64,000 nt of DNA from Lewinellaceae bacterium (lineage in GTDB: Bacteria > Bacteroidota > Bacteroidia > Chitinophagales > Saprospiraceae). Each line of letters begins with the position of its first letter. Positions within the stretch are counted from its first letter, which is position 1. The stretch covers positions 728,001-792,000 of the forward strand of contig JACJYP010000001.1 in NCBI GenBank assembly GCA_020636045.1, given 5' to 3'. The notes under the pieces were generated by a model. That model searched no databases, was not told where the DNA came from, and worked only from the letters and a program-made list of their open reading frames with translations. The position numbers were made by a program, and so were the translations under genes. Shown piece by piece: positions 9,034-17,890 of this stretch.

Positions 9034-10455
9034 ATGCGAAGCAAACTGCTCAAGTTCACGGATTTTGCCCGGACATTGCTCCCCCACGAGACGGCATATT
9101 TGTTGTCCGTACAGCAATTCGACGACAAAGTCAAACTGGCTATTCTGGAACAGGCAGACTGGAACTGCCGGCACCCCGAGCGTTTTGTGCCCTTCGACGA
9201 GCAGATCGACAAACGCAAGTATTCCAACCTGAAACAGTGGATCGGCGAGCGCCTGAACGCTGTGGACGTCGATACCGAATATGAGTGGTTGCTGGAAGCC
9301 GAAAAACAGATCGAGACCGACCGCATCGCTCCGGACATGGAAGAACGCGTGTCGGCGGTCCTGCGCGAGTGCCGTCCGCATTCGTATCATTTCGTCAAAT
9401 GTTATGAACTGGCGCAGTTGTTCCGCCACTTTCTGCTGATCCGCATGCGGCATCCCGAACACCGGGAAGTGGAGGAATTCCTCACCCGCTACCATGTTGC
9501 GTACGAACAGGCGCGCGCCGTGCGCGAGCAACTGCACCGCGCCACCCTCGATATCGTTCAGCAATATTCGCGGCATTCAGGTGAGAGCATGCATTGGGAA
9601 CCCTGGCTCACCAGTGTATTTTACGACGAAACCCTCGACGGCTGGAATCGCTACATGGCGCTCGTGCGGCTGACTTTTTTGTACTACAATTACCGCCAGT
9701 TCGAGCCGCTGCGCGAGAAATACGACTATCTCGCTACCTTGTTCAGCCGCGGCATTTATTATTCCAAACGCCTGCTGATCAACTATTACGGCAACCGGCT
9801 GCTGTTGCACACGCGCTTCCATGAATACGACGAAGCGGAATACTACGGCTACCTGTCCATCCGCGTCAAAACGACCGACTACATCCACTACGCCAACAAC
9901 CTGTGTGCGGTACTGCTTCGCCGGAAAAAATACCGCGAGGCCCTTGCGGTGATGAAGGCGGCGCTGCCGGAAAGCCGCAGCACGCACAGTTTTCACAACA
10001 AGATCGGATTTGTGGCCCACTACCTGCGTTGCCTGCATCATACCGGCCAGCACCGCGCTGCCGAAAACTACGCGGACACTTATTTGCGCGCCTATCGCAA
10101 GGAAATATTCGAACACAGGTGGCACGCCTTTTTCGGGGCTTACCTGGAGGCCCTGCTGGCGCAAAAAAACTACGGCAAGATCCTGCGGCTCGCCGACAAA
10201 TACCAGTTACTGGAACGCGACGCCGAATTCGCGGAAAAATCGGCATATCTGCCGATCATCCCCTGGTATTGCGCCGTGGCAGCGCATAAAAAGCAGCGCG
10301 GACCGGCGAAGCAGGTGCAGGAATTGCTGATACGCCCCCTGCCTCATCTGAAGCAGGCGCCTGACAAAGCCGATCAGTTGGAGGAACTTATCGCCGAGAT
10401 CGAAGTACACGTGCCCGAACTGGCCGTTACGCTTCGCAAGCACTTTCCCGGATAG
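9034..10455 (+). CDS. uncharacterised helical protein, TPR-like
   Basis: A 473-residue soluble protein with no signal peptide or membrane segment. It is rich in Tyr, His, Arg and Leu and has helical-pair spacing throughout, most TPR-like between residues about 210 and 420 (for example AEYYGYLSIRVKTTDYIHYA and AAENYADTYLRAYRKEI). The N-terminal 130 residues contain a segment FDDKVKLAILEQADW and several acidic helices. I chose ATG 9034 (MRSKLLKFTDFART) because it follows directly after the -7 box; a longer frame from 8983 would start upstream of the promoter. I do not recognise a family. A scaffold or regulatory role is conceivable but not shown. Confidence 0.8.
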   Translation: MRSKLLKFTDFARTLLPHETAYLLSVQQFDDKVKLAILEQADWNCRHPERFVPFDEQIDKRKYSNLKQWIGERLNAVDVDTEYEWLLEAEKQIETDRIAPDMEERVSAVLRECRPHSYHFVKCYELAQLFRHFLLIRMRHPEHREVEEFLTRYHVAYEQARAVREQLHRATLDIVQQYSRHSGESMHWEPWLTSVFYDETLDGWNRYMALVRLTFLYYNYRQFEPLREKYDYLATLFSRGIYYSKRLLINYYGNRLLLHTRFHEYDEAEYYGYLSIRVKTTDYIHYANNLCAVLLRRKKYREALAVMKAALPESRSTHSFHNKIGFVAHYLRCLHHTGQHRAAENYADTYLRAYRKEIFEHRWHAFFGAYLEALLAQKNYGKILRLADKYQLLERDAEFAEKSAYLPIIPWYCAVAAHKKQRGPAKQVQELLIRPLPHLKQAPDKADQLEELIAEIEVHVPELAVTLRKHFPG

Positions 10456-10500
10456 GTAATTTTGTAAAAAAAGAGCCGCCCGGGGCATCCCGAACTGCTC

Positions 10501-10537
10501 TCCAATTTCATATTTCCAGTTTCTTAATTTCCCAATC
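10501..10537 (-). repeat. degenerate heptad repeat directly after the rny stop
   Basis: Read on the minus strand, units resembling GGAAATT and GAAACTG follow the rny stop codon at once. The same word family follows the stops at 23367 and 58129. It lies in the convergent gap between the helical-protein gene and rny. Confidence 0.5.
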
Positions 10538-12208
10538 CTATCGCGCAAATGCAACGGCGCGCTTTTCCCGGATCACCGTCACGCGGATCTGGCCGGGATA
10601 CTGCATTTCATCCTGAATCTTTTGGGAGATCATGAATGAAAGATCGTCGGCATACTGATCCGTCACCTTGTCGGCTTCGACGATGACGCGCAGTTCGCGG
10701 CCGGCCTGCATGGCAAAAGCCTTGGCCACGCCTTCGTAACTCATGGCGAGGTCTTCGAGTTCGCCGATGCGCTTGAGGTAATTCTCGAGGATCTCGCGGC
10801 GGGCGCCTGGGCGGGCGCCTGAGATGGCGTCGCATGCCTGGATGATGGGTGAAATGATGTTGTTCATCTCGATCTCGTCGTGGTGGGCGCCCACGGCGTT
10901 GATGATGACCGGGTGTTCGCCGTACTGTTCGCACATTTTCATGCCGACCAGGGCGTGGGAAAGTTCGGTCTCTTCTTCCGCCACTTTGCCGATGTCGTGC
11001 AGCAGTCCGGCGCGTTTGGCCATTTTGATCTGCTTGGGATTGAGGCCGAGTTCGGAGGCCATGATCGAACACAGTTCGGCGGTCTCGATGGAGTGCTTGA
11101 GCAGATTCTGGCCGTAGGAGGAGCGGAAGCGCATACGTCCCACCATGCGCACCAGCGCGGCGTTGAGGCCGTGGATACCGAGTTCGATCACGGTCCGTTC
11201 GCCGATCTCGATAATCTGTTCTTCGAGTTGTTTGCTCACTTTGGCCACCACTTCCTCGATGCGCTGCGGGTGGATGCGGCCGTCGGCGACCAGGCGCTGG
11301 AGCGACAGGCGCGCCACTTCGCGGCGGATGGGATCGAAGGAGGAGATGACGATGGCCTCCGGCGTATCGTCGACGATGATCTCGACGCCCGTAGCGGATT
11401 CCAGCGCACGGATGTTGCGCCCTTCGCGGCCGATGATCTGGCCTTTCATGTCGTCGTTTTCCAGATTGAAGACCGACACGGTATTTTCGATCGTGAACTC
11501 CGCGGCCATGCGCTGGATGGTCTGGATCACGATCTTTTTGGCTTCCTTCGAAGCGTTGAGTTTCGCCTGGTTGACGGCATCTTTTACGATGGCCATCACT
11601 TCGGATTCGCTTTTGGCGCGTACGGCTTCAAGCAACTGGTCTTTCGCATCCTGCTGGGAAAGTTTGGCGATATTTTCGAGGGCCTTGATACGTTCTTCAT
11701 TCGCCGCATCGAGTTCCTCCTTTTTCTTCGCCACGATCTTCTGTTGCTTTTCGAGGCTTTCCCGCAAGGTGCTGAGTTCCATCTCGCGGTTTTCCAGTTC
11801 CGACTTTCGGTTGTTGATCTCGTCCACTTTTCCCTGAAAGGCATCCTGTTCGGTCTTGAGGTCCTTCTGCTTCGACACCACCTCCATTTCCATTTCCTTC
11901 AATTTCAGTTGGTGCTGCGTTTTCTCCGTTTCCAGTTCCTGGCGCATCTGTGCATAGCGCTCTTTGGCTTCCTGTATTTTTTGCTGCTTGATGCGTTCAT
12001 TCTCCGATTCGGCTTTGGACACGATCTTTTCGGCTTTCAGAACGGCCTCATCTTCAACGCGTTTCGCTGTCAGGCGGGCTTCCTTGATCGCCAGATCAGC
12101 CTGGCGATTGCTTTCTTCAACTTGCTTTTTATTGGATTGGGAAGCAAAAAGATAAGCGGCTACACCCCCTATGACCAGTCCTATGATGGCTCCTATTACG
12201 ATTTCCAT
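10538..12208 (-). CDS. rny: ribonuclease Y
   Basis: Membrane-anchored endoribonuclease that starts mRNA decay. The 556-residue protein shows an N-terminal membrane helix (residues 3-23), a long charged coiled coil (about 30-240), a KH domain with IIGREGRNIRALE (about 255-320) and an HD domain with LLHDIGK and AHHDEIE (about 370-470). It is slightly longer than the usual 510-520 residues because of the coiled coil. It lies downstream of pheT and zapA on the same strand. The start at 12208 puts the hydrophobic anchor at the very N-terminus, as in the family. Confidence 0.97.
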   Translation of the reverse strand: MEIVIGAIIGLVIGGVAAYLFASQSNKKQVEESNRQADLAIKEARLTAKRVEDEAVLKAEKIVSKAESENERIKQQKIQEAKERYAQMRQELETEKTQHQLKLKEMEMEVVSKQKDLKTEQDAFQGKVDEINNRKSELENREMELSTLRESLEKQQKIVAKKKEELDAANEERIKALENIAKLSQQDAKDQLLEAVRAKSESEVMAIVKDAVNQAKLNASKEAKKIVIQTIQRMAAEFTIENTVSVFNLENDDMKGQIIGREGRNIRALESATGVEIIVDDTPEAIVISSFDPIRREVARLSLQRLVADGRIHPQRIEEVVAKVSKQLEEQIIEIGERTVIELGIHGLNAALVRMVGRMRFRSSYGQNLLKHSIETAELCSIMASELGLNPKQIKMAKRAGLLHDIGKVAEEETELSHALVGMKMCEQYGEHPVIINAVGAHHDEIEMNNIISPIIQACDAISGARPGARREILENYLKRIGELEDLAMSYEGVAKAFAMQAGRELRVIVEADKVTDQYADDLSFMISQKIQDEMQYPGQIRVTVIREKRAVAFAR

Positions 12209-12358
12209 AAAACATTGTCAATTAAGTGGTTAACTTATGTATGAACACACTGCCCGCTGTCCGGGCAGCGCCTGGTTTTATTTTGACGGCCAGGCAAGCG
12301 GCATTCTCCCCGTTCGCAGGGAACAAGGACGGCAGGTGACAGGAAATCGAACGGAAAA
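12209..12358 (-). ncRNA. ssrS: structured zapA-rny intergenic RNA, possible 6S RNA
   Basis: This 150-bp gap sits just downstream of zapA, where 6S RNA genes lie in many bacteria. Read on the minus strand it can form an apical hairpin (GCCTGG 12295-12290 with CCAGGC 12275-12270), a second hairpin (CTGCCCG 12268-12262 with CGGGCAG 12256-12250) and an alternative closing stem (CACCTGCC with GGCAGTGTG, one bulge). The alternating pairings fit a rod with a central bubble. 6S RNA is usually about 180 nt, so ends may overlap the flanking genes. The symbol is tentative; a covariance-model search would decide. Confidence 0.35.
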
Positions 12359-12634
12359 TCAGACCGTATGCATCTGCTGTTGTGCAGATGCGGTTTCGGG
12401 CAGGCGGGTGGCGCGATGCAATTCCACGGCGTAGGTCAGCAATGACAAGGCGAGACAGTCCTGGGTATCTTTCGACGGTTGGGCGGCTTTGAAGGCCGCT
12501 GTTTTATCGTTGATCTCTCTGGTAAGCCGGTGTATCAGCGCCTCATCTGCCGCGTTGATCTTCAGCAGATACGGTCGGCCGGCTATCAGGACGGTGACCT
12601 GTATGATATGGTTCGGTTGCTGCTCGTTAGCCAT
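12359..12634 (-). CDS. zapA: cell division protein ZapA
   Basis: A 91-residue FtsZ-ring associated protein. The N-terminal strand region (IIQVTVLIAGRPYLLKI) is followed by ADEALIHRLTREINDK and a C-terminal helix (DCLALSLLTYAVELHRA), the ZapA layout of a small globular head and a coiled tail. ZapA crosslinks FtsZ filaments at the division site. The order pheT-zapA-rny on one strand is common in Bacteroidota, which supports the call. Confidence 0.88.
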   Translation of the reverse strand: MANEQQPNHIIQVTVLIAGRPYLLKINAADEALIHRLTREINDKTAAFKAAQPSKDTQDCLALSLLTYAVELHRATRLPETASAQQQMHTV

Positions 12635-12832
12635 GATTTGCGCACGTTTGGGATGAAAAGATTACTTGAAAAAGGTAATAATAAAGCCCAAATTTCTGTC
12701 ATTTCAAAAACCGGGCCCTTTTTCAGGCGCTTCATCCCTTCCGCTCCGCAATTCCGTTCGTCCGGACCCCTGCGTAAAAAAGCGCGCATTTGTCGAAACT
12801 GATATGCCACGACATCGCACGTTCCCTCGCCG

Positions 12833-15307
12833 CTACCGGATCGTTGCTTTTAATCTTGTTTCAAATGCCTGCTGCAACTGCTGCATCAGGTGATCGATTT
12901 CTTTGTCCTGTAAGGTCTTTTCAGGGTCTTCAAATGTAAAACTCACGGCATAGGACTTCTTGCCCGCGCCGAGTTTCTGTTCGTCTTCGAAGACATCGAA
13001 CAAATTGATGTCTTTCAACATTTTTTTGGCCGTCTTGCTGGCCAGTTGCCGTATGTCGCCGAAACTCACGGTCTGGTCGAGCACAAGCGCCAGGTCGCGG
13101 CGCACGCTGGGGTATTTGTTCAGTTCGGCGAAGCGAATATTGTTCACCCCTTGCGCTTTTATCACGTTGTCAAAGTGAATATCGGCATAAAAAACGGCGT
13201 TACGGATATCCATCTTCTTCAGGATAGCCGGCAGCACGGCGCCGAAGGTCGCGAGCTCCTGCGGCCCGCGGTGGTATCGCAGGGCGTACTGGAATGGCGC
13301 TTCGGGCTCGGATATCACCGTTTCCTGATAACCGTTCAGGCCCAGCCGGGCAAAAAGCGTATTCACGTAAGCCTTGATCGTATAGAAATCAGCCTGCGCT
13401 TTTCCGGTCGGTTGCCAGCTCTCGCCGGTAAGGGCGCCGGTAACGAATATGCTCAGTCGTGCGGTTTCGGAAAATGATTCCACCGCCACTGTGCTGCCGT
13501 TTTCCTGCTGTTTCCGGCGGTAGGTTTTTCCGAATTCAAACAAACGCAGGTCTGGATGCTGGCGGTTCTGGTTGCGCTGGATCGCCTCCAGACCGCTGAA
13601 CAGCATGCTCGGCCGCATGCAATCGAGCCCCTGGTTGGCTGAATTGTGAATATATACCAGTGCATTTTCTTCGAGGGGCAGCAATGCATCGGGGCCGCGA
13701 TAATACGCCGAGTTGGAAAGCGACATGCCCATGCATTCGTTGAAGCCGTTTGCTGCAAGCAGATCGCCCGCAAAATTGCGCAGCGAATCGGGGTTGGGCC
13801 GCTCCTGTATCTCCATGCTCGAGCGAATCTGTCCGGGAATGGGTACCTCGTCCAAACCGTACAGGCGCAGCACTTCTTCCACCACATCCGCTTCACGGGT
13901 CACATCCGGCTTGTCCGTCGGCACGACGGCGGTAAATCCAGCATCCGTGCGATCCTCCCTGCCGATCTCAAGCGCATCGAGGATGCGATCGACGGTATCG
14001 CGGGAAAGCTCCTCGCCAATGAGGGCATTCACCCGCTTGTACGCCACGGGCACTTTTGCCGGCAAAACGGGCTGCGGGTAAATATCCGTCACCGCCGAGT
14101 CGACAGCGCCGTTCGCCAGTTCGGCGAGCAGCGCGGCGGCGCGCTCCAGGGCGCGCAGGCAGCCGTTCGGGTCGACGCCTTTTTCGAACGACCATGCGGC
14201 ATCGGTGCGCAGACCATGCTTTAGCATGCTGCGGCGGATCCATTTGGGATTGAAATAGGCGCTTTCCAGGAAAATATCGGTCGTGCTGTCGGTGACTCCG
14301 CTATTGGCGCCGCCAAACACACCTCCAATGCACATGGGCGTCGAATCGCCGTCGCAGATCATCAGGTCTTCTGCGAAGAGTTTGCGCTGCTGTTCGTCGA
14401 GCGTCGTGAAAGACGTTCCTGCGGGTAGTGTTTTCACAACAATCCGGCCACCCTTCACTTTGGCGAGGTCGTAAGCGTGCAGCGGTTGCCCGAGTTCGAG
14501 GCGCACATAATTGGTAATGTCCACTACATTGTTGATCGGGCGCTGCCCCACGGCCAGCAGCCTGTTTTTCAGCCAGTCGGGGCTTTCGCCAATACGCAGG
14601 TTGCGAATAACGATCCCGGTAAAGCGCGGGCAGGCATCTGTATTTTCTACTGTGACAGGATAAGGAGTTCCGCCATCGGGCAAGGCCTGCGTTTTGGGCG
14701 CCCTGAGCATTATTTCCCGCTGCTCATGCACGCGCAGCCAGGCAGCCAGGTCGCGTGCCACCCCGTGGTGATGCGTGGCGTCGGCGCGATTAGGGGTCAG
14801 CCCGATCTCGATCACGGTATCGGAATCCTGATCCAGGTAATGCGCGGCGGTGATACCCAGGCTCGTTTCTTCGGGCAGCACCATAATACCGGAATGGTCG
14901 TGGCCGATGCCAAGTTCGTCCTGTGCACAGATCATTCCCTGCGAGGGCACGCCTTTTACCTTGCGCTCGCCGATGGTGAATAACTGACCGTCTTTACTGA
15001 AAACGTTGGCTCCGGGCAGGGCTACAAATACCTTCTGGCCTGCGGCCACATTGGGAGCACCGCAGACGATGGAGCGTATCACGCCGTCGCCGACATCGAC
15101 TTTGGTGGCTGAAAGATGGTCCGTTTCGGGTATACGTTCGCACTCCAGCACCTTTCCGGTCAGCACTTTGTCAAGATCGACCGGTGAGGGCTTCACGTCT
15201 TCCCATCCTTCCACTTCCAGTCCCAGCGATGTCAGTATTTCGGCGATTTCAGAGCTTGATTTATCTAAGTCGAGAAAATCTCGAAGCCAATTCAGCGAAA
15301 CCTTCAT
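12833..15307 (-). CDS. pheT: phenylalanine--tRNA ligase beta subunit
   Basis: Charges tRNA-Phe as part of the alpha2-beta2 synthetase. The 824-residue length is typical. Visible in order are the N-terminal tRNA-binding domain (about 40-150, with LTGKVLECERIPETDHL), the B3/B4 editing region with GVFGGANSG, the B5 and core domain, and a C-terminal ferredoxin-fold anticodon-binding domain (about 730-824, KYPSVRRDLALVLD to the end). The alpha subunit gene (pheS) is not in the window. A consensus -7 box lies about 70 bp upstream of the ATG. Confidence 0.97.
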   Translation of the reverse strand: MKVSLNWLRDFLDLDKSSSEIAEILTSLGLEVEGWEDVKPSPVDLDKVLTGKVLECERIPETDHLSATKVDVGDGVIRSIVCGAPNVAAGQKVFVALPGANVFSKDGQLFTIGERKVKGVPSQGMICAQDELGIGHDHSGIMVLPEETSLGITAAHYLDQDSDTVIEIGLTPNRADATHHHGVARDLAAWLRVHEQREIMLRAPKTQALPDGGTPYPVTVENTDACPRFTGIVIRNLRIGESPDWLKNRLLAVGQRPINNVVDITNYVRLELGQPLHAYDLAKVKGGRIVVKTLPAGTSFTTLDEQQRKLFAEDLMICDGDSTPMCIGGVFGGANSGVTDSTTDIFLESAYFNPKWIRRSMLKHGLRTDAAWSFEKGVDPNGCLRALERAAALLAELANGAVDSAVTDIYPQPVLPAKVPVAYKRVNALIGEELSRDTVDRILDALEIGREDRTDAGFTAVVPTDKPDVTREADVVEEVLRLYGLDEVPIPGQIRSSMEIQERPNPDSLRNFAGDLLAANGFNECMGMSLSNSAYYRGPDALLPLEENALVYIHNSANQGLDCMRPSMLFSGLEAIQRNQNRQHPDLRLFEFGKTYRRKQQENGSTVAVESFSETARLSIFVTGALTGESWQPTGKAQADFYTIKAYVNTLFARLGLNGYQETVISEPEAPFQYALRYHRGPQELATFGAVLPAILKKMDIRNAVFYADIHFDNVIKAQGVNNIRFAELNKYPSVRRDLALVLDQTVSFGDIRQLASKTAKKMLKDINLFDVFEDEQKLGAGKKSYAVSFTFEDPEKTLQDKEIDHLMQQLQQAFETRLKATIR

Positions 15308-15376
15308 TATTCCTCAAAACATTATCGGCGCTTGCGCGCGCGGGGTTGCATTGGGCTCGGGGTATATCAATCTGGG

Positions 15377-15384
15377 CAAAAGTA
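15377..15384 (-). promoter_or_regulatory. -7 promoter box TACTTTTG for pheT
   Basis: Exact TAnnTTTG match on the minus strand (read 15384 to 15377), 70 bp upstream of the pheT start. Confidence 0.6.
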
Positions 15385-15428
15385 GCGAGATTCCCGAATA
15401 ATGGAGGTAAGAGGATGTAAAATATTGT

Positions 15429-15469
15429 GGCAGTATGCAGTAGCAGCCGGCAGTGGCCCCGCAGTCGTA
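15429..15469. repeat. short GCAGT-type repeat upstream of pheT
   Basis: Units resembling GCAGTAT, GCAGTAG and GCAGTGG recur at roughly 7-bp spacing between the pheT promoter and the cytochrome gene. The word resembles the inverted repeat near 61.2 kb. Confidence 0.35.
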
Positions 15470-15518
15470 TGAAACATACCCGGACAGGATGGCGTCACGA
15501 TCCAAAAGCGGCTCTATG

Positions 15519-15555
15519 CCGGCGTTTTATTTTTTTATAAACATCAAAACGCCGG
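15519..15555 (-). terminator. inverted repeat after the haem-c lipoprotein gene
   Basis: CCGGCGTTTT (15519-15528) and AAAACGCCGG (15546-15555) form a perfect 10-bp stem with a 17-nt loop, about 35 bp past the stop of the gene at 15590. The T tract is inside the loop, so it is not a textbook terminator. Confidence 0.4.
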
Positions 15556-15589
15556 AAAGTCAGCCACTGCCTAATGCTACGGTCAACCG

Positions 15590-15961
15590 CTACTTGGGGT
15601 ACCCCGAAAGGATCCAGCAGTTGATGCTGTCGCGTTCGGCCTGGGACATGCCACCGCCCTCAGGCATGTCTTTTTTGATCACGACGCGTTCGAGCACGAG
15701 CCCGTTATCCAGCACCGATTTGATGCCTTCGTAAGTGCTGTAGTCATGCGGGCCGGGACCCAGTCCGCCGTGACAACTCAGGCAATTGCGGTCGATGATC
15801 CCTTTGATATTGGCAGTGTAGGAGAAACTCACGCCTGAAATATTACAGGGCGGGCCGTCCTGACCACCGTCATCTTTTTTACATCCCTGCCACAGGAGAA
15901 CCGCGACCAGCAGCGTAAAAACAGGGTACAGCAAGCGTTTGGCAAATAGATTCATCGTCAT
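15590..15961 (-). CDS. small haem c-binding lipoprotein
   Basis: About 123 residues. A lipoprotein signal (FTLLVAVLLWQGC) is followed by one c-type haem site, CLSCH, near the middle, and a Met in MPEGGGMS that could be the distal ligand. The layout is that of the small cytochrome c-like lipoproteins common in Bacteroidota, likely tethered in the periplasm and passing electrons or sensing redox state. The exact start is uncertain: ATG 15961 and ATG 15955 are both possible, and the longer frame begins with a TTG at 15985. It stands alone between fumC and pheT. Confidence 0.8.
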   Translation of the reverse strand: MTMNLFAKRLLYPVFTLLVAVLLWQGCKKDDGGQDGPPCNISGVSFSYTANIKGIIDRNCLSCHGGLGPGPHDYSTYEGIKSVLDNGLVLERVVIKKDMPEGGGMSQAERDSINCWILSGYPK

Positions 15962-16061
15962 TCGTGTTGATTTGGTGAATGACAAATGTCAGTATTACCC
16001 TTTTTCGCCGCAAAAAGGATCGCGCAGGCTGCCGGTACTGGCAAAAGATGTATTTGCCGAA

Positions 16062-17456
16062 TTAGCGCCCCACCATGTCTTCCGGACGCACCCAGGCGTC
16101 GAACTCCTCAGCCGTGAGATACCCCAGCGCCAGGGCCGATTCCTTGAGGGTCAGGCCTTCCTTGTGCGCCTTTTGCGCGATCTCGGCGGACTTGTAATAA
16201 CCGATCCTGGTATTCAGCGCCGTCACCAGCATCAGCGAGTTGCTCACGTGCTTGTCGATGTTCGCGCGGATCGGTTCGATGCCCACCGCGCATTTGTCGT
16301 TGAACGAAACGCATGCTTCGCCGATGAGGCGCGCCGAATGCAGGAAGTTGTAGATCATCATCGGCTTGAACACGTTGAGTTCAAAATGCCCGTTTGCGCC
16401 GCCGATGTTGATGGCTACGTCGTTGCCCATCACCTGGGCCGCCACCATCGTCAGCGCTTCGCATTGCGTGGGGTTCACCTTTCCCGGCATGATGCTGGAA
16501 CCCGGCTCGTTGTCGGGGATGAACAGTTCGCCGATGCCCGAACGCGGGCCGGAGGAAAGCATTCGTATGTCGTTGGCGATCTTCATCAGGCTGACGGCGA
16601 CGGTCTTCAGCGCGCCGTGGGCCTCCACGATGCCGTCGTGTGCAGCCAGGGCTTCAAATTTATTGGGCGCCGTCACGAATGGCAGGCCCGTCAGCGCCGC
16701 AATGTGGCGGGCGACGTTTTCTGCGTAATCCTTCGGCGTATTGATGCCCGTGCCGACCGCCGTGCCGCCAAGCGCGAGTTCCGACAGGTGCGGCAGGCTG
16801 TTGCGAATGGCGCGCAGCCCGTGATCGAGTTGGGCGACATAGCCCGAAAATTCCTGACCGACAGTCAGCGGCGTAGCATCCATAAAATGGGTGCGGCCGA
16901 TCTTCACGACGTCCATGAATGCTTCGGATTTGGCCTTCAGCGTATCGCGCAGTTTTTCGAGGCCGGGGATGGTGACCTCCACGAGCATCTTGTAGGCCGC
17001 GATGTGCATGGCGGTCGGAAAGGTGTCGTTCGATGACTGCGACTTGTTCACATCGTCGTTGGGGTGCACGAATTTTTGCTCATCCGTCAGTTTTCCGCCA
17101 TTCAGCACGTGGGCGCGATAGGCGATCACTTCATTGGCGTTCATGTTGCTCTGCGTACCCGAGCCGGTCTGCCACACCACGAGCGGAAACTGGTCGTCCA
17201 GTTCGCCGTTCAGGATCTCGTCGCACACGCGGGCGATGAGATCGCATTTTTCTTTTGGCAGCACACCCGCTTCGAAGTTGGTCAGTGCCGCCGCTTTTTT
17301 CAGATATGCGAATGCGCGTACGATCTCAATGGGCATGCGGTTGGTATCGCGGGCAATTTTAAAATTCTCGATCGAACGCTGCGTTTGAGCGCCCCAGTAG
17401 ACATGGGCAGGCACCTGTACTTTGCCCATGGTGTCTTTTTCAATACGATAATCCAT
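16062..17456 (-). CDS. fumC: class II fumarate hydratase
   Basis: Interconverts fumarate and malate in the TCA cycle. The 464-residue length is typical. It shows the signature GSSIMPGKVNP, the substrate-binding segments SGTQSNMNANEV and HPNDDVNKSQSSND, and the TALNTRIGYYKSAEIAQKAH C-terminal region. I chose ATG 17456 (MDYRIEKD), the normal family start. The frame stays open upstream for over 400 bp only because the heptad repeat lacks stops in every frame; those residues are not family-like. Confidence 0.96.
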   Translation of the reverse strand: MDYRIEKDTMGKVQVPAHVYWGAQTQRSIENFKIARDTNRMPIEIVRAFAYLKKAAALTNFEAGVLPKEKCDLIARVCDEILNGELDDQFPLVVWQTGSGTQSNMNANEVIAYRAHVLNGGKLTDEQKFVHPNDDVNKSQSSNDTFPTAMHIAAYKMLVEVTIPGLEKLRDTLKAKSEAFMDVVKIGRTHFMDATPLTVGQEFSGYVAQLDHGLRAIRNSLPHLSELALGGTAVGTGINTPKDYAENVARHIAALTGLPFVTAPNKFEALAAHDGIVEAHGALKTVAVSLMKIANDIRMLSSGPRSGIGELFIPDNEPGSSIMPGKVNPTQCEALTMVAAQVMGNDVAINIGGANGHFELNVFKPMMIYNFLHSARLIGEACVSFNDKCAVGIEPIRANIDKHVSNSLMLVTALNTRIGYYKSAEIAQKAHKEGLTLKESALALGYLTAEEFDAWVRPEDMVGR

Positions 17457-17460
17457 TATT

Positions 17461-17523
17461 GACGGTTGACGGTTGACGGTTGACGGTTGACGGTTGACGG
17501 TTGACGGTTGACGGTTGACGGTT
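17461..17523 (-). repeat. nine perfect tandem copies of a 7-bp repeat in the fumC leader
   Basis: GACGGTT is repeated nine times without error on the plus strand (AACCGTC on the coding strand). It begins 5 bp upstream of the fumC ATG and fills most of the expected 5' untranslated region. Such perfect short tandem repeats can change copy number by slippage. Confidence 0.97.
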
Positions 17524-17538
17524 GACCAGCAAGATTGT

Positions 17539-17546
17539 GAAAGATA
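17539..17546 (-). promoter_or_regulatory. -7-like box TATCTTTC for fumC
   Basis: Minus strand, one mismatch to TAnnTTTG. It lies just upstream of the heptad array, which would place the array inside the leader RNA. Confidence 0.4.
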
Positions 17547-17890
17547 ATAAAATTTCGCAAAACCTGCAATACTCTTGCGAAAACCGATCATTGAACGGCC
17601 ATTTAAAGGCCTAAGCCAAATAATTGCCTTTTGTATTATGCTTTTCAGCAGGCGCAAAGGTAAGGGCGAGGCAACGATGACGGAAAAGAAATGCAATATT
17701 TCAACCGATCCATTGAAAATACCTGTCACCGGTTCTTTCTGCTGTAACCGTGTATGTCGATGACGGGTCGCAATCGGAAATAAAAGTTCAAAAAAATATC
17801 TTCCGGCGGGAACTTTTTTCCAAACCCCTTGTGTTGTGCCCCAAAGTCGGCGAACTTTGTATGCCCGGCAAACTAAAACCAACCTATTAG
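17547..17890. other. intergenic region between fumC and the sigma factor gene
   Basis: Divergent upstream region of about 340 bp. Apart from a GGCC-T-TTAAA-GGCC-like palindrome near 17598-17611 and a weak -7-like GAACTTTG at 17853-17860 before the sigma gene, I see no gene or clear element. Confidence 0.5.

Noticed and set aside
17461..17523. CRISPR-like array
   Set aside because: The units are 7 bp, tandem and without spacers; no cas gene is near.
17457..17882. N-terminal extension of fumC
   Set aside because: The extra residues are repeats of the translated heptad array and unrelated sequence; fumarases start near residue MDYRIE.
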